Below, piece by piece: positions 25,176-35,788 of a stretch of 64,000 nt of DNA; position 1 is the stretch's first letter, and each line of letters opens with the position of its first letter. Position numbers and translations under genes: made by a program. The stretch comes from JBHJGP01 sp050331695 (lineage in GTDB: Bacteria; Pseudomonadota; Alphaproteobacteria; Geminicoccales; Geminicoccaceae). The stretch covers positions 1 through 64,000 of the forward strand of contig JBHJGP010000001.1 in NCBI GenBank assembly GCA_050331695.1, written 5' to 3'. The notes below the pieces were generated by a model. It did no database searches and was not told where the DNA came from. It was given only the letters and a program-made list of their open reading frames with translations.

Positions 25176-25220
25176 ATCGCGTCCTCGACACGCCGCACGC
25201 GTGCTCCCCACGCTTGGCGT

Positions 25221-25260
25221 GTGTTAGGTTCTTCTTGTCGGGAAGTGGCAGCGCTAACAC
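25221..25260. promoter_or_regulatory. Inverted repeat in the ilvE-marR spacer, candidate operator
   Basis: GTGTTAG (25221-25227) and CTAACAC (25254-25260) form a perfect 7-base inverted repeat 26 bases apart, 33 bases before the marR ATG. Placement suits autoregulation by the MarR protein, though MarR sites usually have closer arms. Confidence 0.3.
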
Positions 25261-25292
25261 CCGTCTGAAATTGTGTCAATGTGAGGCCCGTG

Positions 25293-25811
25293 ATGGACCG
25301 AGTGAAACTGTCTTCCGGCGCGCGTAGTCCTTTGTTCCTGAGAGCCGACGCGCTGGATCACGCGGCGCTGACGATGCTGATGGCGGCGCGCGACCTCGAA
25401 CGTCTGGGCGGCGATGCCGCCGGTGGCGGACCGGGCGTCCTGAAATTGACCGCTCTCCTGCTTCTGCGCCGCCAGGACGACTTCGCCCAATGCGAACTCA
25501 TGTCGTTGATGGGGCTGAGTAAGCAGGCCGCGTCGCGTTTGGCCAAGCAGTTGGTTGCTTGCGGCTGGGTGGTGCCGATGCCGGACGGTGCCGATGGCCG
25601 CAAACGGCGACTGCGGCTCACGGAATTGGGCGCGCGGACCGCCGACCGGATCGGTGAGAGCCTGAGAGCGCGCTTCGGCCGGGTGTTCCGTGATCATGGC
25701 GAGGATGCCGTGGATGGCTTCAAGGCGGTTCTGAGTTCGCTGTTGGAGCCTGTGACCCAGGACTATCTGAGCAACACGCTGGGCGGACCGGACAGCGGAG
25801 GGGTGCATTGA
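25293..25811 (+). CDS. MarR-family transcriptional regulator (PetP-like)
   Basis: 172 residues from the ATG at 25293, with GAGG in good position; a GTG at 25281 is possible. The helix-turn-helix is CELMSLMGLSKQAASRLAKQ with the wing around PDGADGRKRRLRLTELG. Its stop overlaps the start of the OmpR-type regulator gene by four bases. A MarR gene coupled to an OmpR-type regulator is the petP-petR arrangement known from Rhodobacter; the petABC genes are not next to it here. Confidence 0.88.
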   Translation: MDRVKLSSGARSPLFLRADALDHAALTMLMAARDLERLGGDAAGGGPGVLKLTALLLLRRQDDFAQCELMSLMGLSKQAASRLAKQLVACGWVVPMPDGADGRKRRLRLTELGARTADRIGESLRARFGRVFRDHGEDAVDGFKAVLSSLLEPVTQDYLSNTLGGPDSGGVH

Positions 25812-26494
25812 TCAGCGCTGAGCCGGCCCATCTTCTCGTGGTTGACGACGACATCCGGCTGCGCGGCCTGTTGGTCCGCTATCTGACCCAACACCATTAC
25901 CATGTGACCGAGGCGCATGACGCCGCCGGCGCCCGGGCCAAGCTTCAAAGCTTCGCGTTCGATCTTCTGGTGCTCGACGTCATGCTACCCGATCTGGACG
26001 GGTTTCAACTGACGAAGGCGCTGAGGGAGACCAGCGATGTGCCCATCTTGCTGTTGACCGCCCGGGGCGGCGCCGAGGACCGCATCACCGGTCTCGAGTC
26101 CGGCGCGGACGATTATCTGACCAAGCCGTTCCAGCCCCGCGAATTGCTGTTGAGGATCGAGCGGATCCTCCAGCGAAGCGCGCCCAAGGCGATCGGCGGC
26201 AAGGTCCATTTCGGCAACTACACACTGGATCTGGATCGGGGGGAATTGGTCAGGAATGGTGAGCCGGTACGTCTCACCTCCGGCGAAATCCTGCTGCTGT
26301 CGGTATTGGCCAATCGCGCCGGCGAGCCGATCGAGCGAAACCGCCTGGCCGAGCTGGCCCAGATCAACGGCTCGGACCGGGCCGTCGACACCCAGATGGC
26401 GCGCCTCAGACGCAAGCTCGAAGAGGATCCGCGCCAACCACGCTATCTCCTGACCATGCGCGGCCAGGGATACGTGCTCAGAACCGGAGTCTGA
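25808..26494 (+). CDS. OmpR-family response regulator (PetR-like)
   Basis: 228 residues. Receiver domain with the acidic pair in LLVVDDD, phospho-acceptor Asp in LVLDVMLPDLDG, switch Thr in LLLTARGG and Lys in YLTKPFQP. The C-terminal winged helix ends with AVDTQMARLRRKLEEDP and RGQGYVLR. A TTG start overlaps the marR stop. The kinase gene starts one base after it, so this is a complete two-component operon. Confidence 0.92.
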   Translation: MISAEPAHLLVVDDDIRLRGLLVRYLTQHHYHVTEAHDAAGARAKLQSFAFDLLVLDVMLPDLDGFQLTKALRETSDVPILLLTARGGAEDRITGLESGADDYLTKPFQPRELLLRIERILQRSAPKAIGGKVHFGNYTLDLDRGELVRNGEPVRLTSGEILLLSVLANRAGEPIERNRLAELAQINGSDRAVDTQMARLRRKLEEDPRQPRYLLTMRGQGYVLRTGV

Positions 26495-26495
26495 C

Positions 26496-27890
26496 ATGGC
26501 CACACTGACGGCGGCCAAGCGCTGGGTCACGGACGACCGCCAAGCCCGCCGGCGTTCGACCTTACAGAAGATGATGCCGCGGGGGCTGTTCTGGCGCTCG
26601 CTCCTGATCGTCGTCGTGCCGCTGCTCATTCTCCAGGTGGTGCTGGCCTACGTTTTCTACGAACGCCACTGGGAGACCGTCACCCGATGGCTGGCGATCG
26701 GTGTCTCCGGTGAGGTGGCCTATATCTCCGAAGAACTGGAGATGGCGGAAACGCTGGCGGAACGCCGGGCTGTTCTGGACCGCGCCCGCAGGCACAATGG
26801 TTTTGCTCTGTCGCTCGAGCCGGACGGGATCTTGAGGCAAGCCACCCAGACCGTTGGCTTCCTGCCGCCGAGCCGTCTCGACAGCCTGTTGCGCAAGACC
26901 TTCGAGGATGCTCTTGGCGAACGTCCCTTCGCCATCGACACCCGGCCTGAGCAGGTCAAACGCATCGTCGTCTACGTCCAGCTCGAGAACGGGCTTCTGC
27001 GCGTTGTCGCCCCGCGCAAGCGGGTCGACAGCCCGACCACCCGCACGCTGCTTGCCTGGATGGTCGGCGTGGCACTGTTGCTGATCGCCATCGCCATTTT
27101 CTTCCTGCGCCGCCAGATCCGGCCGATCCGGCGGTTGGCGCAAGCGGCGGACAGTTTCGGCAAAGGCCGCGATATCGGTGATTTCAAGCTGGAGGGCGCG
27201 GTCGAGATCCGCCGGGCGGGGCTTGCGTTCAACCGCATGCGCCAACGGATCTTACGCCAGATCGTCCAACGCACTGAAATGCTGGCGGCGGTGAGCCACG
27301 ATCTCAGCACGCCCTTGACCCGGATGCGACTGGAGCTCGAGATGCTGAGCGAGACCAAGGCCTCGGCCGCCATGCAGGGGCTGCGGGACGATGTCGCTGA
27401 GATGGAGCGCCTGATCGAAGCCTATCTGGCCTTTGCCCGGGGGGAGGGTCAGGAAACCATCCTACCGGTTCAACTCAGCCAATTGTTTCAGCAAATCGAA
27501 CGCCGTGCCGCGCGAAACGGCCAAAACGTAGCGATCAAGATTAACCCCGACGGCGCGGTTCCGATCCGGCCGCTGGCGATGCAACGCGTCCTCACCAACC
27601 TGCTTGATAATGCCTGCCGTTACGGCACCCGGGCCTGGCTTCATGCCAGCGTCGGCGATGATCTGGCCGTGATCGTCATCGACGATGACGGGCCCGGTAT
27701 CCCGCCTGAAAAATACCAGTTCGTGTTTCAGCCCTTCCAGCGCCTGGAGAGTTCCCGCAGCCAGCGGACCGGTGGCGTCGGCCTGGGGCTTACGACGTCG
27801 AAAGACACGGTTTTGGCCCACGGGGGCACGATCGCGTTGGGCGAAGCACCCACCGGTGGGCTCAGGGTAACCATCACCTTACCGCTTTGA
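26496..27890 (+). CDS. EnvZ-like sensor histidine kinase
   Basis: 464 residues. Two membrane segments (about residues 31-53 and 187-205) flank a periplasmic sensor of about 130 residues, followed by HAMP (RRQIRPIRRLAQAADSFGKG), HisKA (phospho-His in AAVSHDLSTPLTRMRLELE) and HATPase (LTNLLDNACRYG, DDDGPGIP, GGVGLGLTTS). The residue after His-Asp-Leu is Ser where EnvZ has Arg, a mild change. It should phosphorylate the regulator encoded directly upstream. The signal is unknown. Confidence 0.92.
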   Translation: MATLTAAKRWVTDDRQARRRSTLQKMMPRGLFWRSLLIVVVPLLILQVVLAYVFYERHWETVTRWLAIGVSGEVAYISEELEMAETLAERRAVLDRARRHNGFALSLEPDGILRQATQTVGFLPPSRLDSLLRKTFEDALGERPFAIDTRPEQVKRIVVYVQLENGLLRVVAPRKRVDSPTTRTLLAWMVGVALLLIAIAIFFLRRQIRPIRRLAQAADSFGKGRDIGDFKLEGAVEIRRAGLAFNRMRQRILRQIVQRTEMLAAVSHDLSTPLTRMRLELEMLSETKASAAMQGLRDDVAEMERLIEAYLAFARGEGQETILPVQLSQLFQQIERRAARNGQNVAIKINPDGAVPIRPLAMQRVLTNLLDNACRYGTRAWLHASVGDDLAVIVIDDDGPGIPPEKYQFVFQPFQRLESSRSQRTGGVGLGLTTSKDTVLAHGGTIALGEAPTGGLRVTITLPL

Positions 27891-27932
27891 ACCCGACACT
27901 ATGTCAGCGACGTCAGGCTGCGGGTTTTGAGA

Positions 27933-28142
27933 TCAATGAGCGTCGGTGCCGCTCATCTCGTTCTGGCGCAGAAAAGCAAAGGCAAGATCACGACTTGGCG
28001 CCATGGCCAACGGCCTGCCGTCGCCAGCGTGGATCGCATAGAGCCGCTTGTTCTCGTGGATCACAGGCTTCACAAAGGCATCCGCCGGGACCACCGAGAT
28101 CAAGGCATTGGATTTGGGTTCGCTAGTGACGTCGGCTTGCAT
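27933..28142 (-). CDS. DUF1150 family small protein
   Basis: 69 residues from the ATG at 28142, which has GAGGAG six bases upstream; two earlier in-frame starts are weaker. The C-terminal half, LYAIHAGDGRPLAMAPSRDL followed by AFAFLRQNEM, matches the DUF1150 pattern found almost only in alphaproteobacteria, often next to a small heat-shock gene, which is absent here. Function is unknown. Confidence 0.75.
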   Translation of the reverse strand: MQADVTSEPKSNALISVVPADAFVKPVIHENKRLYAIHAGDGRPLAMAPSRDLAFAFLRQNEMSGTDAH

Positions 28143-28244
28143 CAACATCTCCTCACGCGACCTAGGTCGCATTCATGCACGAAGCAGCAACCGCCTAACC
28201 CAATCTGGTCATCGCCATCGGGTTGAACTAGGGGTGCCGGCATC

Positions 28245-28865
28245 TTGACCGGGGTGAGCTCGGACGCTCGGCCGGTGATTTTGGCGTCCGCTAGCGAGGC
28301 TCGGGCCCGGCTCCTCAGGGCGGCGGGCGTGGCTGTGACGACCAAACCGGCGCGATTGGACGAGGCGGCGATCACCGAGGCGCTGGTCGCCGAAGCGGCT
28401 AAAGCGCCGGAAGCCGCCGTCACATTGGCCACGATGAAGGCCGAGAAGATCGCCGGCGCCGAACCCGGTCCGGCCTTGGTCATCGGCTGCGATCAGCTTC
28501 TCGAGGCGGAGGGGCGTTGGCTGGACAAGCCGGCTGACCGGCGAGCCCTCGCCGATCAGCTCTTGTCGCTTCGCGGCCGCTCCCATCGGTTGGTGAGTGC
28601 CGCGGTCGTCTTTCGGGACGTCGTCCGCGTCTGGCACCAGGCGGCCATCGTGACGCTTCACGTCCGGCCCTTCAGCGACGCTTGGCTCGAGGCTTATCTG
28701 GAAGCGATTTCCGATGATTTGCTGGCCTGCGTCGGCGGTTATCAGATCGAGGGGCTGGGTGCCCAGCTCTTCTCCCGCATCGACGGCGACATCTTCGCGG
28801 TCCAGGGACTGCCCTTGCTGCCGCTCCTGGAGTGCTTGCGCAACCAGGGCGCGCTCAGGCCGTGA
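28245..28865 (+). CDS. Maf-like nucleotide pyrophosphatase
   Basis: 206 residues. Maf proteins hydrolyse non-canonical or modified nucleoside triphosphates to the monophosphate. The substrate loop ILASASEARARLLRAAG is the family SxSPRR site in a variant form; VIGCDQLLEAEG carries the catalytic acid, KPADRRALADQLLSLRG and YQIEGLGAQLFSRIDGD the later motifs. It starts the maf-aroE-coaE block, each gene overlapping the next by four bases. The start follows a GGGG-rich stretch. Confidence 0.88.
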   Translation: MTGVSSDARPVILASASEARARLLRAAGVAVTTKPARLDEAAITEALVAEAAKAPEAAVTLATMKAEKIAGAEPGPALVIGCDQLLEAEGRWLDKPADRRALADQLLSLRGRSHRLVSAAVVFRDVVRVWHQAAIVTLHVRPFSDAWLEAYLEAISDDLLACVGGYQIEGLGAQLFSRIDGDIFAVQGLPLLPLLECLRNQGALRP

Positions 28866-29707
28866 CCGCGCGGTCCGGAGCGGCCAGGGTCGCCGGCGTC
28901 ATGGGCTGGCCCGTGAGCCATTCGGCATCGCCGCGCCTACATGGCCACTGGCTCCAGCGTTACGGCATCGATGGCGCTTACGTTCCTATGGCGGTTCGTC
29001 CCGAAGCCATCGAGCGGGCGCTCCGGGCACTACCGCTCCTCGGTTTTGTCGGCGCCAACCTCACGATCCCGCATAAAGAAGCGGCGCTTTCGATGGTCGA
29101 CGAGGGGACGCCGGCGGCCCGGCGGATCGGCGCGATCAATACGGTCACGGTCGAGGGCAGCCGGCTCTTTGGCACCAACACCGACGGCTTCGGCTTCGTT
29201 CAGAATATCAAGGACGCGGTGCCGGACTTCGGTTTTGTGGGGGCTCGCTGTCTGGTGATTGGCGCGGGCGGCGCGGCGCGAGCTGGCGTGGCATCGCTCA
29301 AAGGGGAGGAGGCGGCCGAAATCCTGTTGGCCAATCGGACCGAAAGCCGGGCCGAGGATCTCTTGAGCGATCTGGCGGCACCGGGCAGGGCCGTCGCCTG
29401 GAGCGAGCTGGAGACGGTGTTGGACGGCATCGACCTTCTTGTCAATACGACCAGCCTCGGCATGGCCGGCCAGCCGTCTTTGGATCTGGATCTGCGGGAC
29501 TTGCCGGAGGGCGCCGTGGTCAATGATCTGGTCTACGTGCCGCTCGAGACGCCCCTACTAGCCGCGGCCAAAGCCCGTCACAGGCCCGTGGACGGTTTGG
29601 GCATGCTTCTCCACCAGGCGCGGCCGGGTTTCGAGGCCTGGTTCGGCCGGGCGCCCGAGGTCGACGATGCGTTGCGTCGGGCGGTTCTAGAGGGTGGACA
29701 GCCTTGA
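28862..29707 (+). CDS. aroE: Shikimate dehydrogenase (NADP)
   Basis: 281 residues from the GTG at 28862 that overlaps the maf stop (GTGA). It reduces 3-dehydroshikimate to shikimate in aromatic amino acid synthesis. Substrate motifs: MGWPVSHSASPRLHG, NLTIPHKEA (catalytic Lys), NTDGFGF (catalytic Asp). NADP site: VIGAGGAARAGVA and NRTESRA; C-terminal GLGMLLHQARPGFEAWFG. Confidence 0.93.
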   Translation: MTARSGAARVAGVMGWPVSHSASPRLHGHWLQRYGIDGAYVPMAVRPEAIERALRALPLLGFVGANLTIPHKEAALSMVDEGTPAARRIGAINTVTVEGSRLFGTNTDGFGFVQNIKDAVPDFGFVGARCLVIGAGGAARAGVASLKGEEAAEILLANRTESRAEDLLSDLAAPGRAVAWSELETVLDGIDLLVNTTSLGMAGQPSLDLDLRDLPEGAVVNDLVYVPLETPLLAAAKARHRPVDGLGMLLHQARPGFEAWFGRAPEVDDALRRAVLEGGQP

Positions 29708-30324
29708 TCGTTATCGGCCTTACCGGTTCGATCGCCATGGGCAAGTCGACCACCGCGCGGATGTTCCGCTGTTTTGGCGCCGTCCTTTTCGATTCCGATG
29801 CCACCGTTCATGCCCTGATGGCGCCGGGCGGTGCCGGGGTCGATCCGATTCGGCGACGATTCGGTGCCGTCGTCCGCGCCGACGGCGGCATTGACCGAGG
29901 ATTGCTAGGGCGGGAGGTGCTGCGCGAGGGCGGCGCTCTGGCCGAGCTGGAGGCGATACTTCATCCGTTGGTGGGCAAACAGCAGCGCCGCTTTTTGGCG
30001 ACGCTCCGCCGGCAGAACGCTCATCTGGCCCTGCTCGACGTGCCGCTTTTGTTCGAAACCGGCGGCGATCGCCGCTGCGACGTTACGGTTGTGGCGAGCG
30101 CGCCAGCCTGGTTGCAGGCTCAGCGCGTGCTTAGCCGGCCCGGCATGACCCAAGCCAAGCTCGAAGCGATTCGCGCCCGGCAGATGCCGGATCCGGAGAA
30201 GAGACGGCGGGCCGATTTCTCGGTTTTCACCGGTTGCGGCCGCGGTCCGGCCTTTGCCCAGGTGGCGGCTATTGCTGCGCGTTTGAGCGACCGCGTCGGT
30301 TCGGCTTGGCCCGACCGCTGGTAA
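29704..30324 (+). CDS. coaE: Dephospho-CoA kinase
   Basis: 206 residues. Last step of coenzyme A synthesis: phosphorylation of the ribose 3'-hydroxyl. The P-loop is GLTGSIAMGKSTTARMF; FDSDATVHALM is the acceptor-binding region, LLDVPLLFETGGD the Walker-B-like strand. The start overlaps aroE by four bases. A Gly-Lys-Ser P-loop and normal length indicate an active enzyme. Confidence 0.93.
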   Translation: MIVIGLTGSIAMGKSTTARMFRCFGAVLFDSDATVHALMAPGGAGVDPIRRRFGAVVRADGGIDRGLLGREVLREGGALAELEAILHPLVGKQQRRFLATLRRQNAHLALLDVPLLFETGGDRRCDVTVVASAPAWLQAQRVLSRPGMTQAKLEAIRARQMPDPEKRRRADFSVFTGCGRGPAFAQVAAIAARLSDRVGSAWPDRW

Positions 30325-30350
30325 GACCTGATCGCCTTTAAGGAGAGAGA

Positions 30351-31031
30351 ATGGAGCGCGAGATCGTCCTTGATACGGAAACGACCGGGCTCGATCCAGC
30401 GGCCGGCGACCGGATCGTCGAGATCGCCGCGGTCGAGCTGGTGAATTTCGTGCCGACCGATGTGACCTATCAGCAATACATCAATCCCAAGCGACCGATG
30501 TCCGAGGGCGCTCGCGAGGTCACCGGCTTGGCGGATGAGTTCCTGGCCGACTTTCCGGTTTTCTCCGACGTGGTCGACGCGTTTCTGGACTTCGTCGGTG
30601 ACGCGAAGCTGGTCATTCACAATGCCGCGTTCGACATTCGCTTCCTGGACCACGAGTTGGACCGGCTTGGCCGGCCCGGTTTCGGTATGGGGCGCGCCGT
30701 TGATACGTTGGCCCTAGCCCGTCAGAAGTTTCCGGGCGCGCCGGCCAGTCTCGATGCGTTGTGCAAACGGTTCGATGTCGATGCCAGCGCCCGCGTCAAG
30801 CATGGGGCCCTGCTCGACTGCGAGCTTCTGGCCGAGGTCTATCTCCATCTGATCGGCGGCCGGCAGCCGGGCCTGGCTTTCGATGTGGCCAAGGAGGGGG
30901 GCGGCGAGGCCGTCCGGGTGGCGCGGCGGTACCGCGAGCCGCGACCCCATGAGCCCACCGCCGAGGAACTCGCGGCCCATGCCGCGTTTATCTCTACGAT
31001 AACCGATCCCATATGGCGCCGGGGTGATTGA
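30351..31031 (+). CDS. dnaQ: DNA polymerase III epsilon subunit (3'-5' proofreading exonuclease)
   Basis: 226 residues. DEDDh exonuclease: VLDTETTGLDP (Exo I), HNAAFDIRFLDHEL (Exo II), and KHGALLDCELLAEVYL with the catalytic His and Asp (Exo III). A GGAGAGAG ribosome site precedes the ATG. It proofreads replication within the Pol III core. It ends the maf-aroE-coaE-dnaQ block. Confidence 0.94.
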   Translation: MEREIVLDTETTGLDPAAGDRIVEIAAVELVNFVPTDVTYQQYINPKRPMSEGAREVTGLADEFLADFPVFSDVVDAFLDFVGDAKLVIHNAAFDIRFLDHELDRLGRPGFGMGRAVDTLALARQKFPGAPASLDALCKRFDVDASARVKHGALLDCELLAEVYLHLIGGRQPGLAFDVAKEGGGEAVRVARRYREPRPHEPTAEELAAHAAFISTITDPIWRRGD

Positions 31032-31111
31032 TCGCGACCAAGGGGTGCTATGCGGCGGGGTTTCTGGCCGCTAGAACCGGGGCCACGAGTCTGGGCGTGA
31101 CGGAGCAAACA

Positions 31112-32329
31112 ATGGCAAAGATTTCTGTGAAGAACCCGATCGTCGAGATCGACGGCGACGAGATGACCCGCATCATCTGGGCATTCATCAAAGAGAAACT
31201 GATCCTGCCCTATCTCGACGTGAAATTGCTCTACTACGATCTCTCGGTCACCAAACGCGACGAGACCGACGACCAGATCACGGTCGACGCAGCGAACGCC
31301 ATCAAGGAGCACAAGGTCGGGGTCAAGTGCGCCACGATCACACCCGACGAGGGTCGGGTCGAGGAGTTCGGGCTCAAAAAAATGTGGCGCTCGCCCAACG
31401 GCACCATCCGAAACATCCTGGGCGGCACGGTCTTCCGCGAGCCGATCATCTGTCGCAACGTGCCGAGACTGGTGCCCGGCTGGACCGAGCCCATCATCAT
31501 CGGCCGCCATGCCTTCGGCGATCAGTACCGTGCCACCGATTTCAAGGTGCCGGGCAAGGGCAAACTGACCATGCGCTTCGAACCCGAGGACGGCGGCGAG
31601 GCGGTCGAGCACGAGATCTTCGACTTCCCCGCAGCGGGCGTTGCCATGGGGATGTACAATCTAGACGAGAGCATCCGCGATTTCGCCCGGGCGTCCCTGA
31701 ATTACGGGCTGATGCGCGATTATCCGGTCTATCTGTCGACCAAGAACACCATCCTCAAAGCCTATGACGGCCGCTTCAAGGACCTGTTCCAGGAAGTCTT
31801 CGACCAGGAGTTCAAAGACAAATTCGCGGAAAAGAACATCACCTATGAGCACCGGCTGATCGACGACATGGGCGCCGCCGCGCTCAAATGGAGCGGCGCC
31901 TTCGTCTGGGCGTGCAAGAACTATGACGGCGACGTGCAGTCGGACACCGTGGCTCAAGGGTTCGGCTCGCTCGGCCTGATGACCTCGGTTTTGATGACGC
32001 CGGACGGTGAGACGATCGAAGCCGAAGCGGCCCACGGCACGGTCACCCGCCACTATCGAATGCATCAGCAAGGCAAGGAGACCTCGACCAATCCGATCGC
32101 CTCGATCTTCGCCTGGACCCGCGCGCTGACCTATCGCGCCAAGATCGACGGCACGCCCGAGGTGGATGAGTTCGCCCAGACCCTTGAAAAGGTCTGTGTC
32201 GACACCGTCGAGAGCGGTCAGATGACCAAGGATCTGGCGCTTTTGATCGGCCCGGAGCAGGATTGGTTGACGACCAATCAGTTCCTGGAGGCGCTGGACG
32301 GCCGGCTCCGCGAGGAGCTCGGTGCGTAA
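31112..32329 (+). CDS. icd: Isocitrate dehydrogenase, NADP-dependent
   Basis: 405 residues from the ATG at 31112 (MAKISVKNPIVEIDGDEMTR), exactly the size of the eukaryote-like dimeric NADP-IDH found in alphaproteobacteria. SPNGTIRNILGGTVFREPI is the substrate loop; LIDDMGAAALKWSGAFVWAC and EAAHGTVTRHY hold metal and NADP contacts. It catalyses oxidative decarboxylation of isocitrate to 2-oxoglutarate in the TCA cycle, feeding the GOGAT encoded nearby. The frame is open upstream to 31028 but homology begins at 31112. Confidence 0.96.
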   Translation: MAKISVKNPIVEIDGDEMTRIIWAFIKEKLILPYLDVKLLYYDLSVTKRDETDDQITVDAANAIKEHKVGVKCATITPDEGRVEEFGLKKMWRSPNGTIRNILGGTVFREPIICRNVPRLVPGWTEPIIIGRHAFGDQYRATDFKVPGKGKLTMRFEPEDGGEAVEHEIFDFPAAGVAMGMYNLDESIRDFARASLNYGLMRDYPVYLSTKNTILKAYDGRFKDLFQEVFDQEFKDKFAEKNITYEHRLIDDMGAAALKWSGAFVWACKNYDGDVQSDTVAQGFGSLGLMTSVLMTPDGETIEAEAAHGTVTRHYRMHQQGKETSTNPIASIFAWTRALTYRAKIDGTPEVDEFAQTLEKVCVDTVESGQMTKDLALLIGPEQDWLTTNQFLEALDGRLREELGA

Positions 32330-32350
32330 TAAGCCCTAGACGGTCAGCCA

Positions 32351-32722
32351 ATGCCTAAGGGCTGGTTTAATCGGGGCCTGATCTGGCTGATCGCGATTTC
32401 GTTCGCGGTTCAGCCCCTTGCGGGCGCCAACGCTGCACCCGGCTCTTCGCCGGATCCGCTTGTGTTGACGATATGCACGAGCGCTGGCGTGATCGATCTC
32501 GGCCCCGATGGTAACGCACCTGATCCTGAGCCGAACGCTTGCGCCTGGTGTGCGGCCGGCGCCTGCAGTTTCTCCTTCGGCCGGTCCAACGAAGCCATCA
32601 AGATCGGCCGAGAGGCGCCGGATGGACGCGAAAGACCGGTCTTCAGCCGGCAACGCGCGCCGACGGCAATCGTCTTGGTCGGCAAATATCCGAGAGCGCC
32701 GCCGCCCCTGAGAGCTGTTTGA
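32351..32722 (+). CDS. DUF2946-like exported cysteine-containing protein
   Basis: 123 residues with a signal peptide (WFNRGLIWLIAISFAVQPLA to about residue 28). The mature part has LTICTSAGVIDLG and CAWCAAGAC, the cysteine pattern of DUF2946 proteins, which often sit beside copper genes. It precedes PCuAC and SCO genes here. A role in periplasmic copper handling is inferred from neighbours only. Confidence 0.7.
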   Translation: MPKGWFNRGLIWLIAISFAVQPLAGANAAPGSSPDPLVLTICTSAGVIDLGPDGNAPDPEPNACAWCAAGACSFSFGRSNEAIKIGREAPDGRERPVFSRQRAPTAIVLVGKYPRAPPPLRAV

Positions 32723-32758
32723 TCCAAGCCCCAAACATCTTTCAGGAAAGACTACGCG

Positions 32759-33277
32759 ATGAACCGTTTGGCTCTCGTCGGCGCGCTCACCGCGCTGACC
32801 CTCATCCCGCCATCAAGTCAGGCCGGGGAGGCCGGCGACCTCACCATTCAGGATCCCTGGGCCCGGGAAACCACCGCCAACGCCCAGGCCGGCGGCGCCT
32901 ACTTCACCATTGAGAATTCAGGTTCGGACCCGGACCGGCTGACCGGAGCCGAGGCCGGCATCGCCGAGCGTGTCGAACTGCACACGCACGAAATCACGGA
33001 CGGCGTGGCGCGCATGGTGTCGATTGACGTGATCGACGTGCCCGGCGGCGATCAGGTGGAGCTCGCCCCCGGCGGCCTCCATATCATGCTCATCGGCCTT
33101 AACGACCCGCTGGTCGAGGGCGAGACGTTTCCGTTGAGCCTAGTTTTCGAGAGGGCCGGAACGGTCGAGATCGAGGTCGCGGTCAAGGATATCGGTCACC
33201 AGGGCTCTGGTGGTCACGGTTCTGGCCACCAAATGGGGCATGGCAACGAGGGTGAGAGTGAAAATGGCGGCGAATGA
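32759..33277 (+). CDS. Periplasmic copper chaperone PCuAC (DUF461)
   Basis: 172 residues with a signal peptide ending near QAGEA. The Cu(I) site is recognisable as VELHTHEITDGVARM and GGLHIMLIGL, the H-M-x-H-x-M type ligand set of PCuAC. The C-terminal tail is rich in His, Gly and Met (GSGGHGSGHQMGHG), likely extra copper ligands. PCuAC loads the CuA centre of cytochrome oxidase together with SCO, which is encoded directly downstream. Confidence 0.9.
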   Translation: MNRLALVGALTALTLIPPSSQAGEAGDLTIQDPWARETTANAQAGGAYFTIENSGSDPDRLTGAEAGIAERVELHTHEITDGVARMVSIDVIDVPGGDQVELAPGGLHIMLIGLNDPLVEGETFPLSLVFERAGTVEIEVAVKDIGHQGSGGHGSGHQMGHGNEGESENGGE

Positions 33278-33917
33278 GGAAAGCGGGAAAACCGGCTCAG
33301 CCGTGAACCCGATGCGGTGGGTGCTGGCGGCAGCGGTTCTGCTCGTGGTCGCGGGCGGTGGATTTCTCCTCTGGCAACAGTTGCGGCCGGCGCCAAGCCC
33401 GCAAGCGGCGGCGGAGGGCGATGTGCCGATCGGCGGTCCGTTCGAGCTGGTCGATCACACCGGCGAGACGGTGACCCAGGCCGATTTCGCAGGCAAACCG
33501 ATGTTGCTCTATTTCGGCTACACGTTTTGTCCTGATATCTGCCCGACATCGCTGCACACGGCGAGCCTGGCCTTGGACGCGCTGGGGGACGACGCCGACA
33601 AGCTGTCTTTCGTGTTCGTGACCGTCGATCCTGAGCGCGACACGGTCGAGCAGATGGCCGAGTATGTCGATCTGTTCCACCCGTCCCTGGTTGGTCTTAC
33701 CGGCAGCCGCGAACAGGTCGACGCCGCCGCCGAGGCCTACCGGGTCTACTTCCAGCTCCACGACAGCCAGGATCCGGAGCACTACCTGGTGGATCACTCC
33801 ACCTTTCTGTACGTGATGAGCTCGGACAACCGCTACATCACCCATTTCGGCCACGACACCAAACCCGACGAAATGGCGGCGGCGCTGAGAGAGCTTCTGA
33901 ACGGCGCCACCAGCTAA
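33264..33917 (+). CDS. SCO1/SenC-type copper protein
   Basis: 217 residues from the ATG at 33264, overlapping the PCuAC gene by 14 bases. One N-terminal membrane anchor (MRWVLAAAVLLVVAGGGFLL) and a thioredoxin-like domain with the copper motif FCPDICPTSL (CxxxC) and the distal His in YLVDHSTFLYV. It delivers copper to, or reduces, the CuA site of cytochrome c oxidase. A hairpin terminator follows 20 bases after the stop. Confidence 0.92.
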   Translation: MAANEESGKTGSAVNPMRWVLAAAVLLVVAGGGFLLWQQLRPAPSPQAAAEGDVPIGGPFELVDHTGETVTQADFAGKPMLLYFGYTFCPDICPTSLHTASLALDALGDDADKLSFVFVTVDPERDTVEQMAEYVDLFHPSLVGLTGSREQVDAAAEAYRVYFQLHDSQDPEHYLVDHSTFLYVMSSDNRYITHFGHDTKPDEMAAALRELLNGATS

Positions 33918-33937
33918 GGCTTTCTTGTGATGCTGCG

Positions 33938-33974
33938 AAAAAAGGCCGCCCGACCGGGCGGCCTTCCTTCTTTC
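33938..33974. terminator. Bidirectional intrinsic terminator
   Basis: GGCCGCCC-GACC-GGGCGGCC (33944-33963) is a perfect 8-base-pair GC stem with a 4-base loop. Six A residues precede it (T-run for the minus-strand BCCT gene), and a pyrimidine-rich TTCCTTCTTT follows it for the plus-strand SCO gene. It lies between the ends of two convergent genes. Confidence 0.85.
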
Positions 33975-33989
33975 CAACGATCGGTTGCG

Positions 33990-35597
<1,608 letters not shown>

Positions 35598-35788
35598 GCT
35601 GGTCTCTCCCGTTATTTTGAGTGAAAAAGGGAGCTCGTTATCTGTTGGTTATTTGCGCTCCTGATCTGTCCACCCTGTCATGGGCGCCGAACGGACGCAA
35701 CTCTTGCCAAAAAGCGCCATGTTCTCAATCGAATAGGACCGGGGTCAGTCGCCAGCTGCCGGCAAGGCATCGAGCCGAGCTGGCGCTG

